Source: Seriola aureovittata
Lineage: Eukaryota; Chordata; Actinopteri; Carangiformes; Carangidae
NCBI RefSeq assembly: GCF_021018895.1
Contig: NC_079386.1
Location: 1,507,501-1,571,500 of the forward strand
Direction of reading: 5' to 3'
DNA: 64,000 bases
In this document: piece by piece, positions 11,498 to 22,246 of the stretch
How the letters are laid out: each line of letters opens with the position of its first letter
Numbering within the stretch: the stretch's first letter is position 1
Notes under the pieces: model-generated
Database searches by the model: none
Told to the model about the DNA's origin: nothing
What the model saw: the letters and a program-made list of their open reading frames with translations, nothing else
Position numbers and translations under genes: made by a program

Positions 11498-13741
11498 ATG
11501 GCCATAACAGCAGATCAAATCCGGGATAAACTCATTAAAGAGCTCGCGGCGGTGCACGTGGTAGGTTTCTCACAGTTATTTGTACCACATGTTCCTCTAG
11601 GTGAATGTATGTGCTGTAGTGAGCAGAGGGCCTCCACTGTTTCTTGTGGTTTCCTATTGCTTATCTAAGTACAAACCTGGTAGAGTATAATATAACGTTT
11701 CATAAACATTTCATAGAGCAAGTCAGCACACAGGTGAGTCATCATTCTGGATTGGCCGTGTAGCTGTGGTACCCCTGGCAGCTATAGCTGACACTGAACT
11801 GCCACAGCACCAACAACTGAGATGCCATGGTAGTGGTAACATGACATACCACTGTTTGTGACAGCTACCGGTGAGATGCCAATGTTTGGCACCTATAGTT
11901 GCCATGGCAGGTGCCAATGGCTGCAGCAACCCCAGCTGCCACTGTTTGTGGCATTTTCTGGTGAGATGTGATGTCTCTCATCTCCTAAAAATTTCTTGTA
12001 TATTATATTATTCACAGGCAACATATTCCTTGAACGAATGAAGCCTGCATTTATGAGCCTATAATGTTATTTTATATGTTGATATATTCTTTCCATTGTC
12101 CTTGTGTGCACACTTTACCTCTCCCAAAGTACAAAGTGCTTACCTTTTGGAAAACTGTGGACAGAATAGGAAAGTAAAGTGCCTTTTCTTGATGCACGTT
12201 TTGTAATATAAACTATAACTATAAAAAAAAAAGAAAAAAAGTTGCATTTATAAACATTTGTCTTGTCTTCTCCAGGATGTGGAGGATACTTCACCCAACA
12301 GATGTGCTGCCAGCTTCAAAGTCCTGGTGGTGTCGTCCCAGTTTGAGGGCAAACAACTGTTACAGAGACACAGGTATTACACTCTGCAGTAATTATTATC
12401 ACAAACCAGTCCACACAATTCATTTGCATGTTTGAAATGTGGCCAAAATCTGTGGGGTCAGATCAATTCAAAAGACATAACAAGAAGGACCATGCTTGGG
12501 TTGTATTTGTCTTTTTATTAATTGAGACAGAACAGAACTGTGTCACTGTAGCTTATTATATTATACATGTTGCTATGATAATTGATTATATAACAGCTGT
12601 GCTACATGACATCACATAATATCTGTAAGTAGAGAGCTAGTCTGTTATAGCAGGTAACGAAACAGCCTGAGCGTCAGTAATTTAACTCAGGGTTTAAACA
12701 TTTGTATATATTCTGTATACTCTGCTGCCCTGTGGTCATTTTTATGTAATGTAATGAGGCGACGTTGATTGCGCTGGCAATAAAAAGTGACTTAATGATG
12801 GGACTGCCAACATATAAACTGAAGTTTACAGCTACACTGACAAAGAAACAGTTTTAATGTGGATGTCAGGCCGTGGCTAATACCTGAATCACCTAATATG
12901 CTCATTATTGGTGCCGATACTGATCCTGCGTATCGGTGCTTTTCTGCTAATGATGGTCGTTAACTAAAGCTTCAAATGCTAAGTAAGTCTTTTATAGGGA
13001 TTGACCGATATGTTTTTTTTTCAGGGCCGATACCAATTATCGGTAATCATTGAAACTAATAACCAATATGTGGAACCGTAATGCCAACACAAAACTACTG
13101 CTGTATAACGACACTCACCGCGGCGTCCAGGTGTTTCTATTATGTTGTCCACCCCATTTATAATCAGTGAAAGGAGGCTAAATAACAGCAACACCTCTGT
13201 ATAATGTAACACAGCTACACACACTACATCCTCCATAAGGATCATACAGTTGAATCAACTGTCTAAAACTATTTTATTACAAATTGAACATTATCGCATT
13301 CATGAAGGAGGATTTACTGCAGGACTGTTGTACTAGACTACACCAGTTTTAGCTAGATGTTCCTAATAATATGACAACTGAGAGTACGTATATTAGTAAT
13401 TATCAGCTGTATATACAGGCTGCAAAGTGCCTGGCTGGAATTAATTGTTTAATTTCTGTGCTGTTCTCACCTGTGAACTGATTTAAAAAATGTACGCAGT
13501 GCGTAAAGGATTATGGCTGCTGGCGCCACTGCATGGATCCATACATGCACGTAGATCCGTACGAGAGTTGTTCCTTAAATGTAATACATGTGACTGTTAC
13601 CTCTGCGCATGTGTAAATACCTGTGTGTGGTGTGTTGTCAGGATGGTGAACACCTGCCTGGCCGAGGAGCTGAAAGAGATCCACGCCTTCGAACAGAAGA
13701 CCCTCACACCAGAACAGTGGGAGAAACAGAAGTCCCAATGA
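11498..13741 (+). CDS. bola2: BolA family member 2
   Basis: Three exons: 11498-11560, 12276-12373 and 13642-13741, joined in phase to 86 aa, the same length as human BOLA2. Exon 1 gives MAITADQIRDKLIKELAA, exon 2 gives the BolA core with NRCAASFKVLVVSSQFEG and LLQRH, exon 3 gives MVNTCLAEEL then IHAFEQKTLTPEQW. The invariant cysteine (NRC) and the histidine in IHAFEQ are the known ligands through which BOLA2 holds a [2Fe-2S] cluster with monothiol glutaredoxin GLRX3; it acts in cytosolic iron-sulphur cluster delivery. Start chosen at 11498 because it gives the family length and lies 20 codons before the first intron. The stop codon directly touches a (CA)n run. It shares a 5' region with slx1. 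Confidence 0.97.
13017..13395 (+). mobile_element. Degenerate short DNA-transposon-like repeat (sibling of 60055-60427)
   Basis: Starts near a GGGCCGATACCAATTATCGG palindromic-type stretch common in fish repeats. It then shares GTTGTCCACCCCATT, GACTGTTGTACTAGACT and GTTCCTAATAA with the better preserved element at 60055-60427. Its left inverted end is not clear. It sits in bola2 intron 2. Confidence 0.55.
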
Positions 13742-13788
13742 CACACACACACACACATAAAGTTCACACACACACACACACACACACT
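13741..13788. repeat. (CA)n microsatellite after the bola2 stop
   Basis: Two CA runs separated by ATAAAGTT. The first begins with the last base of the bola2 TGA. Confidence 0.95.
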
Positions 13789-13910
13789 GTATCACCCAAT
13801 CACTTTATCTACTATTAAACAGGCCTTACACCTGTGTGATATGAAGAAAACTCTCTCTTTTTCTGTGAATCAGTAACACCGATTTAAATCCAACAGAATT
13901 CTCTTCTGGC

Positions 13911-13916
13911 AATAAA
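13911..13916 (+). terminator. Polyadenylation signal of bola2
   Basis: AATAAA 170 bp after the stop codon, followed by a T/GT-rich stretch at about 13929-13950 (TTTTGTCTCTTTGTTTTT). Good position and context for the mRNA 3' end. Confidence 0.65.
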
Positions 13917-14479
13917 ACACGCTGATGCTGTTTTGTCTCTTTGTTTTTTCTGAGAATCTTCAAATGTCACTTAACACACATGGATCTTTTATTCTGTAAA
14001 TATAATACTATACATTTCTGTTTGTGCACAGATTAAACACATCTATCAGTCAGTTATCAGTGAGATCTACAGGTGCTGGTAGGTGTATTTGGAGTCACAG
14101 TGAGGCTAGCTGTTTGAAGTCTTTATGCTAAGCTAGGCTAACCACAGGGTGACTCCAGCTCATCTCACCCTGGGAAAGAAAGTAACTGTTGAACTTGTGA
14201 AGCTGTTTTCAGATCACCATGGCCACTGAAACCTTCAATGATTCTAAGACAGTCAAACAAGAGGCACGTAACAGCAGGTTTTTTACCAGGAAAGGTTACA
14301 GATTAGAACTTTAAGTTGTATGGTCAGAGAGAGTTCTGTGAAGTTTACTCATGTTCCTGCCCTGAGGGGATGAACTGCTGTTTGCCTCCTCTCTGGTGTT
14401 GCCCTAGTTTTATAGCAAATGCTCAAAAAATATGAGCATTCTGTAATTCCATTAAAACTGAGCAAACTCCATCCACAGG

Positions 14480-14960
14480 CTGGTTTCTCAAAGATATGTC
14501 AGACTGGTCTGTAGTGTTGGTCCTGTGTTAATGTTGCTCACAGATCAGTCTGATGTTAGTCAGAATGTTTCAAAAAAAATAAAGACTGACTGATTTGAAG
14601 CAAAATATAACAAACATCAGACTTCAGATAGACTAAATCCATCTGTTGCACAAAGCAGTTTAGTTCTTGACTGTCTTAAGCCGGACTGTGGTACAATGAA
14701 TTCAATATTTTTTTTTAAAATGGCCATCCAAGGAACATTGATTGTTACCATGGTAACATTGGTCTTTGGCCTGATTTTGCCTGGGGGTGAGGTGTTTAAT
14801 GTGTTTGGTTAAAAATGAGTATTTCTGTGAAAGAGTCTGACTAACATTAAACTGATGTGTAGGCTGGACAACACTACAGACCAGTCTGACATATCTTTGT
14901 GAAACTGGCCCCAGGCTAACTCAGGCCTAAGACCAATGTTACCATGGTAACAATCAATGA
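14480..14960. mobile_element. Fold-back element with long inverted repeats
   Basis: The segment AAGATATGTCAGACTGGTCT at 14492 recurs inverted near 14880-14900 (ACCAGTCTGACATATCTT). The palindrome-containing segment GTTACCATGGTAAC at 14746 recurs inverted with its flank (CATTGGTCTTTGGCCTG) near 14917-14952. This looks like the remains of a non-autonomous DNA transposon with long, partly rearranged inverted ends. No coding capacity. Confidence 0.6.
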
Positions 14961-15412
14961 CACCTGTGCTGAGCAGTAGCACCTAAGAACAAGAAACAGG
15001 AAAACACGGCTCATAATTTTGTGGTTTGTTATGGAGAGAGAAATGAGAAGGGAAAGAGTGACTTTTTTTCCAAATCAGAATTAGATTTATTTTATTATTT
15101 TTTTTATTGTTATATTCTTGACTGAATAAAAAACATCCATTCTCAACAGTTGAATTCTTACAGTAGACAGAACAGCAACTAAATGGACTTTGTGGTGAAG
15201 TTGTTTTTTATTTTTTTGCAGTTGTATTTTTTGAACAGGTGAAAGTTCATCGTCGGCCTGTAGGGGGCGCCAGCAGGGGTTCGGTCTAACACACAGCTCA
15301 GTCATCAAGTCAACAACATGCAGAATATCAATGACATGAATTTACATTTAAGATACAGAACACATACTAAACACATTGTCCCCTGGTGAACGTGTGTGGT
15401 ATGTATGTATAC

Positions 15413-15453
15413 TGTGTGTGTGTGCGTGTGTGTGTGTGTGCGTGTGCGTGTGT
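15413..15453. repeat. (TG)n microsatellite, interrupted
   Basis: TG run with several CG interruptions. Confidence 0.9.
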
Positions 15454-15654
15454 AAGTGTAGTGAAGCCTCACACAAAGCTCAGAGGCGTTAAGACCAGAC
15501 GGGCCCCCTGCCTGTGTGGATTTCAGGGCCACACTTCACAGCTGTGTGTCTGATCAATCTGTTGATCTGTGCTGAATTTACAGCCTTCAGTCATCCACCT
15601 GAGTCCAGCCTCCAGGTGTGACCTGTGTCCAGGTGCTTTGGCAACATAGGTTTG

Positions 15655-15705
15655 TGATCTGTCGTACCAATAAAACTCATTTGAATTTGAATTTGAATTT
15701 GACAG
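15655..15705 (+). mobile_element. 3' tail of a non-LTR retrotransposon
   Basis: GTACCAATAAAACTCATTTG followed by tandem TTTGAA units is the usual 3' end of fish LINE or LINE-mobilised SINE copies. The rest of the element is not recognisable. Confidence 0.45.
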
Positions 15706-16349
15706 ACAGAGCTTAATGATCCCTCCATCCTGCAGTCATTCCAACATTCCAGTGTTTTCCCCGTCTGACTTTCCGTGCGACTCAACCATTAACGAACTTT
15801 TGTTCCAACTGGAACAGACGATAGAGCTGGAACCTCTCAGAGCGAGTGACTCCACTGGCCTGGCTTCATCGCGAGCTTCCAGCTGCCTCTCACAGTCTCG
15901 GGACCTTTGACTGATTACGACACATTCAGGTTTCAACATCTCAGACCGTCAGCATTAAAACACGAAAGCTGCTTTTGATGAAAATGGCTGAATGCTGATG
16001 TTGTTTTATCTGTCAGTGAACAGAGACAGAAACAGAGAGTGTGAGGATTACTTCCACCACTTACACTCCCAAGGCCCCGCTAATGGAAGGAGCCGACATG
16101 GGGGAGAGAGTGTGTGTGTCTTTGTGTGAATGTGTTAGTGCGTGTGTTTTATTCATCTCTTCTCAGGGATGGAGAATATCACATTAAACCTCATAAATAA
16201 TACCACAGCAGATTCACCTCAGTCATGGACCACAATTATATCCGAGGGTTTCTCGTCTGTTTCAGGACACACTGAGTTTTAAATGTTCTGTTAGTGTCGA
16301 AGGAGGTTTCCTGGATTTTTCTTTTATACTTTTGTCAACACTAGAATCC

Positions 16350-18685
16350 AGTGGTGGAAAGTAATTAAGTACATTTAATTAAATGCTGTACTTAAGTACA
16401 GTTTTGAGGCACTTGTACTTGTACTTTTACTTGGGTATTTACATGTTATCAGTGGGGAACCGTCAGGGTCTTCATTTCATTCAGTTATTTTCTTCTGATT
16501 CTAATTTTAGCCTCATTTTCATCAGATTTGCTTCAGACATGAAAGAGTTACTGTCCTAAAACCTTGAAAATACAGTTATCCAATCACATTTTTTCTTTTT
16601 CTTTTTTTTTTTTGTTGTTTCTAGGCGGAGAAAAGGTTAGGTGGCTCACTCATTGGCTAGGACTTCATCACGGGACAGATCTTACCTGTCTGGCTGTGAG
16701 CATGTTCATGTGAAAGAGGCGGAGATTTGAATTATAAGCAACATCGTCAGAACCATGGATAAAGTTCCTAATATGATGTGAGAAGAAACACTGAGGAAGG
16801 TGAATTCTGTTATAGTGACGTCATAAGTGAAATTCGTCAAGGTGAAATGTAAACAACATGATGATAATTATTAAAGTCAGACTAAGGATATATTGTAAAT
16901 AAGTGAATGAATGATCATTAGTCCTAACTGAGTATTTTCGCTCTTTGTCTGATGATGAACAAACTGTTGTGAACAGGAGATGCAGATGAAACAGTTCAAG
17001 TTAATGTCAGACTGTTTGTGCTGCAGAGAGGAGAGAAAGAAAAGAGGAGAGAAGTAGTTGATGTCTGATGAGTCAGTCTGACTGAACTGTTCATTTATAA
17101 CCATGGAAACAGTGAACAGTGTGTGGATCATTGTTGGTTTAGTCTTTATTTCTCCTCGTGTTGTTCTGAGCTGCAGTGATGAAGAAGAGAGTAAAAGCTT
17201 CATCACTGTCAGGAATCCTGTCGTATTAAAGAATCTGTGTTCAGGTCAAATGAAGCTCTATTAGTTATTATGTAGTTATTTAATGTGACAAACTCTCCTC
17301 TGTTTGTTAGAAGCTCTGGTTTAAAACCAGTAACACATGGAAAGACTAAACAGCAAAACCATCTACTGATCTTAACACACATCTAGTGTTGACAGGTTTT
17401 GATCTGATCCTCTGAAGTTAACCTGTGCCAGAGCAGGTTAGGAGTTCAGCATCAGTTACCATGGTGATTTACCCTGGTCACAAATGAATCATCATCGTCG
17501 GACTGAAAACCCAGAGTTAAACCTGAAGTTCTACGGCACTACAACTCAAAGGGACATGTTTACTCCACCACATTTATCTGACAGCTGCAGTCACTGGTGA
17601 CCTTTCAGATTAAGATATTTTGTAAAAAAAAAAAAGAACATACTATTTTAACCCAGACATTACCAATTATTAAGGCTTGTGACTCTTTACAATAAAGCAG
17701 TGTCTAGTTGTGGCTCATTGTCTATGAGTTGTTAGCAACTCCACCTTCAGATGGATTCATTTACAACAGTTTGATGTCAAATTATTCACAATAAAAGCAA
17801 AGATTAGAGAAAAACCCCCAAAACTAAACAGAGATCTATGTATAACAAAAAAAAGAAATGTGTTTCTTTCTTCTTTCCCATACAGAAATGTAATGCATGA
17901 CTTATATGTCAACGTCACCTATAAGGGGATATATTATTATCGCAAAGATACATCCTCTGGTTATATGAAGATATACGTTTATAACATAGGCTATGTGAAA
18001 TACCCGTAGTAAAACTTGTATATGTACATACGCATATTAAAAATATCTATATGATGAATTTTTATATCATTTAACATGTTGTGAGCATATGTTAATGATA
18101 TATATTGAATTTATATATGAGGGTTTATTAAAACAACTTACATTTTCTTAATTAATTTCTCATTAATTTTAAACATGTCACACATATCTTCTCATTCTGG
18201 GAAAGTGGTCCCAGACTGTATAAAATATCAACTATTATTATATTTATTATATATTATATTTGAGATGGATATATATTTACGTAACATATGACATATATAA
18301 TCATACATACATAAACATACATGTTTGTACGGACTAGATATACTGTATATGTCAATACATGAAATTGTTCCAAGTCCTAATCGGTTTACATGTGTTTTTT
18401 CTATATGTACATACAGTATATTTTGTATATGGAAATTCAATATATGTATTTAGAGTATATTACATTTGCGTATGAGTTGCTCTTTAGTTAATCATCTCAT
18501 GGAGGGGGGGGGGCTCCTAGGTTGGAAACCACTGGACTAAACTGGTTAACTCTACCTCAACCAGCTACACCAGTAAAATACTACTTACACACTGACACAT
18601 CAGAATTAAGAACCTATGAACATTTTACTCCATAAATCACTTTTACTTCTGATACTTTAAGTACTTTCACTAAGGTAAGACTTTA
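16350..18685 (+). mobile_element. Dispersed fish repeat broken by two insertions
   Basis: Three pieces appear in the correct order of a common teleost repeat: 16350-16447 (GTGGTGGAAAGTAA, TACTTAAGTACA, ACTTGTACTTTTACTTGGGT), about 17530-17625 (ACTCCACCACATTTATCTGA, GATTAAGAT) and 18534-18680 (CTACCTCAACCAGCTACACC, CTTTTACTTCTGATACTTTA). Inserts of about 1.1 kb and 0.9 kb separate them. The second insert is AT-rich with many ATATGTATAT-type palindromes. Element identity comes from memory of the consensus, not from a search. Confidence 0.5.
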
Positions 18686-19077
18686 GATGACCTTACCTTA
18701 TATACTGCATTTTAACTGGTACTAAACACAGAGTGCAGCTGCTGGGGCTGATGGGATTAGCACCATAGACAAATTCAAATCTTGACCTTATGGTTCATTT
18801 TCTTTCTCTGTCTGATGTTGAAGTTAAAATACACTATTTTTAGTTTGTGTTTAACCTCAGTGGAGCGTTTTCTTGCATGTGTGTGACACAATAATAATCC
18901 AGCTCTGGAGCCCACACAGGGTCGGAGAGGAGCCATGTTTAAATCTACAGGAGCAGAAATGACTCCTCTGCTGGATCAGAAATCAGAAGCTAATAAATCA
19001 ATAAACAAGCCTTGGTGTCTGAGATGTTAAATTAGAGCGCTTGATTTCTCTGCAGGAGCCGGTTTATTCCAGTCACC

Positions 19078-19100
19078 CACACACACACACACACACACAC
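19078..19100. repeat. (CA)n microsatellite
   Basis: Short CA run. Confidence 0.9.
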
Positions 19101-19449
19101 CCTCTACACACACGCAGTGAAGTGAGAGGCTCAGAGCGAGTTGGCTGAGCAAGCGTGAATACATCAATTAGGTTCCATTAGTCCAAGCAGCAGCTGATCT
19201 CTGTTAAAACCCCTCCTGCAGGGACTCGCTCAGACTGGAGCTGTGTGTTCAGCACCCAGACCACATGACTCATGGTGTGTGTCTGTCACAGTGGGAGCAA
19301 ACACTGGACACAGTTGTATTGTTAGATCTCTTCCCATTTAGTGCAGTTTGTTAACCTCTTGGAATATACTTTGAACTAGAATAGAAAGTAAATTATCTTG
19401 GAAGCCACATAAATAATGTAAAGACAAAATGATCTAAAAGTGTTGCAGT

Positions 19450-19760
19450 GTTGCATAAAGCAGAAATTACTACTTATATAATCCTACTCTGTCATATCAC
19501 CACACATCACTTATTGTGTGGGGAAACAATTCAATTTTCATGCATCAGAAGAAAGCTATGAGAATCATAAATCAATCAAATTATTATGAACCATCTAAGT
19601 AATTCATTCATGTGTTTTCAAATGTCATGTTCTGGTCAGCTTTAAAACTGCACATGTATAAAATATATACGTATAAAACATTAAATCATTTACTCCCAAA
19701 CTGTTTTCAGAGGCTGTTTGAAATCAGAGAAAGTCAGTGTGAAGTAGGACTACATTTAAA
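19450..19760 (+). pseudogene. LINE ORF2 C-terminal fragment, degenerate
   Basis: Conceptual translation around 19475-19570 reads SLIVWGNNSIFMHQKKAMRI, matching the WGN...LQKKAIRII region after the reverse-transcriptase core of L2/Rex1-type LINEs. An in-frame stop follows at 19597. The frame continues at 19612 with matching spacing (YKTLNHLLPNCF). Only a dead fragment remains. Confidence 0.6.
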
Positions 19761-20529
19761 AAACAAGGGCAAGGACCAGTTGTCTTGTGAAAAAATTGAA
19801 TCTGGCTCAGTTCTAATTGCCAATAACCTGGTGATCATTATGATGAAGGATAAAATGATGGTAACACATTATTTTCCAAATCATTTACCAGGAACTTTCC
19901 TGGATTTAATTTGGTGCTAAAAAGTGAAAATAGTCATTTTCTTGAAACCAAATCATTTATATATAATAATACATGATTATAATATTGTATTTTAGGGTTT
20001 CAGTTGTTGTATTTCAAGCAGTGAAAAGAGGGTTGGACTTGGCAGACAAAACTACAAAAAAAAAGAGAGAAAGAATCGATAGTATGAAAAATATCGCATA
20101 TAGTGGGAAATATCGCGATGTTCGATATTTTTGGTATTGTCAATATTTTCAAATATTGGCTCCAGCCTAATGTCCAGTATCTGGAACAACACGCCCAGAC
20201 AAAAGTAAAATACCATCTGAGAGCAACACTGTAAAGTGTATCTGCTATAATCTTAACATTAAATATAGTAACCTTCTCAAGTGTCGTCATGTATAGTGAC
20301 GTTTACAGACTGTAATGTAAAATCAGTAAATACACAAATGATGCAGGCACATGTGAACATCCTCTGTATGTTGAGGCTCAGCTGTTGTGTAGGATCAGAG
20401 CTCCTTCTGCTACTAATAAAACACAGTCATGCACATATGTATGGAAAGCCAGGAGGGCCAAAAACACATGAAACTGACATTTGAAGTCACATGTTGTCAA
20501 CCCATTATTTACATGTAAACAACATGTGA

Positions 20530-20942
20530 TGTCATCTTTCTGTCATCATGTCATCATCTCGTATCGCTGGCTCAGTGACGCCTTGATGGAACTTGACACA
20601 AACATTTGCTTGGACTCAAGGACGAACTGATTAGATTTTGGTTGTTAAAGGTCAAAGGTCAAGGTCATGGTGACCTCACACAACATCTTTTTGGCTTTAA
20701 CTCACAAATTCATTCACTGATTCTGGCACAATTTAACTCAAATGTGTGTAAGGATAAAATGAAGTGATGACATTTTATATCTAAAAGGTCAAAGGTCAAC
20801 TTCACTTTGACATCATTATGTTCTGTAAAAACTCTTCTGGTCATTATTCAACACTGTAACTCAGGAAGGAGAGACTGTGACCATATTTCCTGATACCTGA
20901 CTGGTTCGCGGAGGAAACAACCATGAGGAGGTGATTCTAGTT
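20530..20942 (+). repeat. Dispersed repeat with nuclear-receptor half-sites, copy 1
   Basis: Contains AGGTCAAAGGTCAAGGTCA at 20649-20667, overlapping a palindrome GGTCATGGTGACC at 20663-20675, and a second AAGGTCAAAGGTCAA near 20787. It ends with CCATGAGGAGGTGATTCTAG, shared with copies 3 and 4. Other copies: 37740-38065, 42160-42530, 46470-46880 and 51365-51750. Confidence 0.75.
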
Positions 20943-21208
20943 TTTAGAATATTAAATTCATATTAAAGTATATTGTATTGTCTCCTTCTGTCGGGCCGTC
21001 TTGACATACATGACTTTGCTGAGAGTGACCACAAGAAAAGTGTTGATGCTCATAACTGATATGAACAGTCACACACGCACACACACCTACACACTGTGTG
21101 TCACCAGCAGGCCTCAGCTGGACTGCTCTCATCAATAATAAGTCATAAATAGAAGGATCCGATATAAAAAAGTGTCTCTTTGTTCCTCCCTCAGTGTCGG
21201 TTGAGTTA

Positions 21209-22200
21209 TTATTGACTCTTGCTGCTGATGTCCAACATAGCGTGCAGCTCTCCGGGCTCATATCCCAGCAGGCCTTGCAGGTTGCAGACGAAGCAGTAGA
21301 CGTAGCGTTTGCCGGCCGTCTTGCGGATGATGTTTTTGTCGTAGTAGTAGCGCAGACCGCGACTCAGCTTCTCGTAGTTCATCTTGGGTTTGTTCTTCCT
21401 CCGACCCCACAGCAGCGCCACCTGGAGACAAAGACATGTCTCAACACAGCGGGACAATGACAGCAACAGGCCTCCTTCTCCTCTTAATATGATATTCATG
21501 TAATGATGATTAAATATATTGGAGGTAAAAACATAAATGTTTGAGCGTTGTCAGGTGATAACAGCAGTCGCTGGAGGTACTGGTTTATTGGTTGAGAAAA
21601 ATTTAAAACATGATATTGTATTTTGATTGTAGACTGTGTTTGTTGCTGAATTCATCAATGATATGATGGGTGTCTATAAAGTTTATTCATTTAAAGCCTG
21701 GCTTCATGAGAGCAGTAAACTTTACCAGGGAAGTGAAATACCTGTCCAAGAAGTTTAGTCCTACTACGAGGCAGGTCCTGGACCTGGTCCTGGACCTGGT
21801 CCTGGACCTGGTCCTGGACCTGGTCCTGGTATGTACGTTCAGTAATCCATCCATGATGCTAAGAAGACAACTACATGTCACCTTCTGGCTCTGGTAGGGA
21901 GAGGTCTGCTAAGTGAGGCTAAACATAGATTTTTTCTGAACCTGATATTGATCCTCTCGTCGGACTGTGAATACAATAGAAAGCAAATGTACGTCCTACT
22001 TGTTGTAGTGTGGTAGAGCTGCAGGGATCATAGGTGCAGAAGCCATAGGTGCTGCACCCACGGGCAGGAGCTACAGTCGCCCAATTTACATTGATTTGAC
22101 AACAAACTCCAGGTTGGTGTAAGGTTGGATAATCCATAGAGACTAAGCTGTCAAGCCCCTCACCCTAACTTAACCACCGAACACCGAACGCTCCAATCAA

Positions 22201-22246
<46 letters not shown>

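Larger units (their letters stand above)
13917..21208. other. Gene-poor intergenic region rich in repeat remnants
   Basis: About 7.3 kb between bola2 and the 3' end of the ETS gene. It holds the fold-back element, LINE tails, a repeat split by two insertions, a LINE reverse-transcriptase fragment and one nuclear-receptor-motif repeat, each listed separately. No exon with splice sites and a recognisable product was found. Confidence 0.55.

Noticed and set aside
19612..19920. A 102-aa gene
   Set aside because: It is the continuation of a dead LINE ORF2 fragment that contains a stop.
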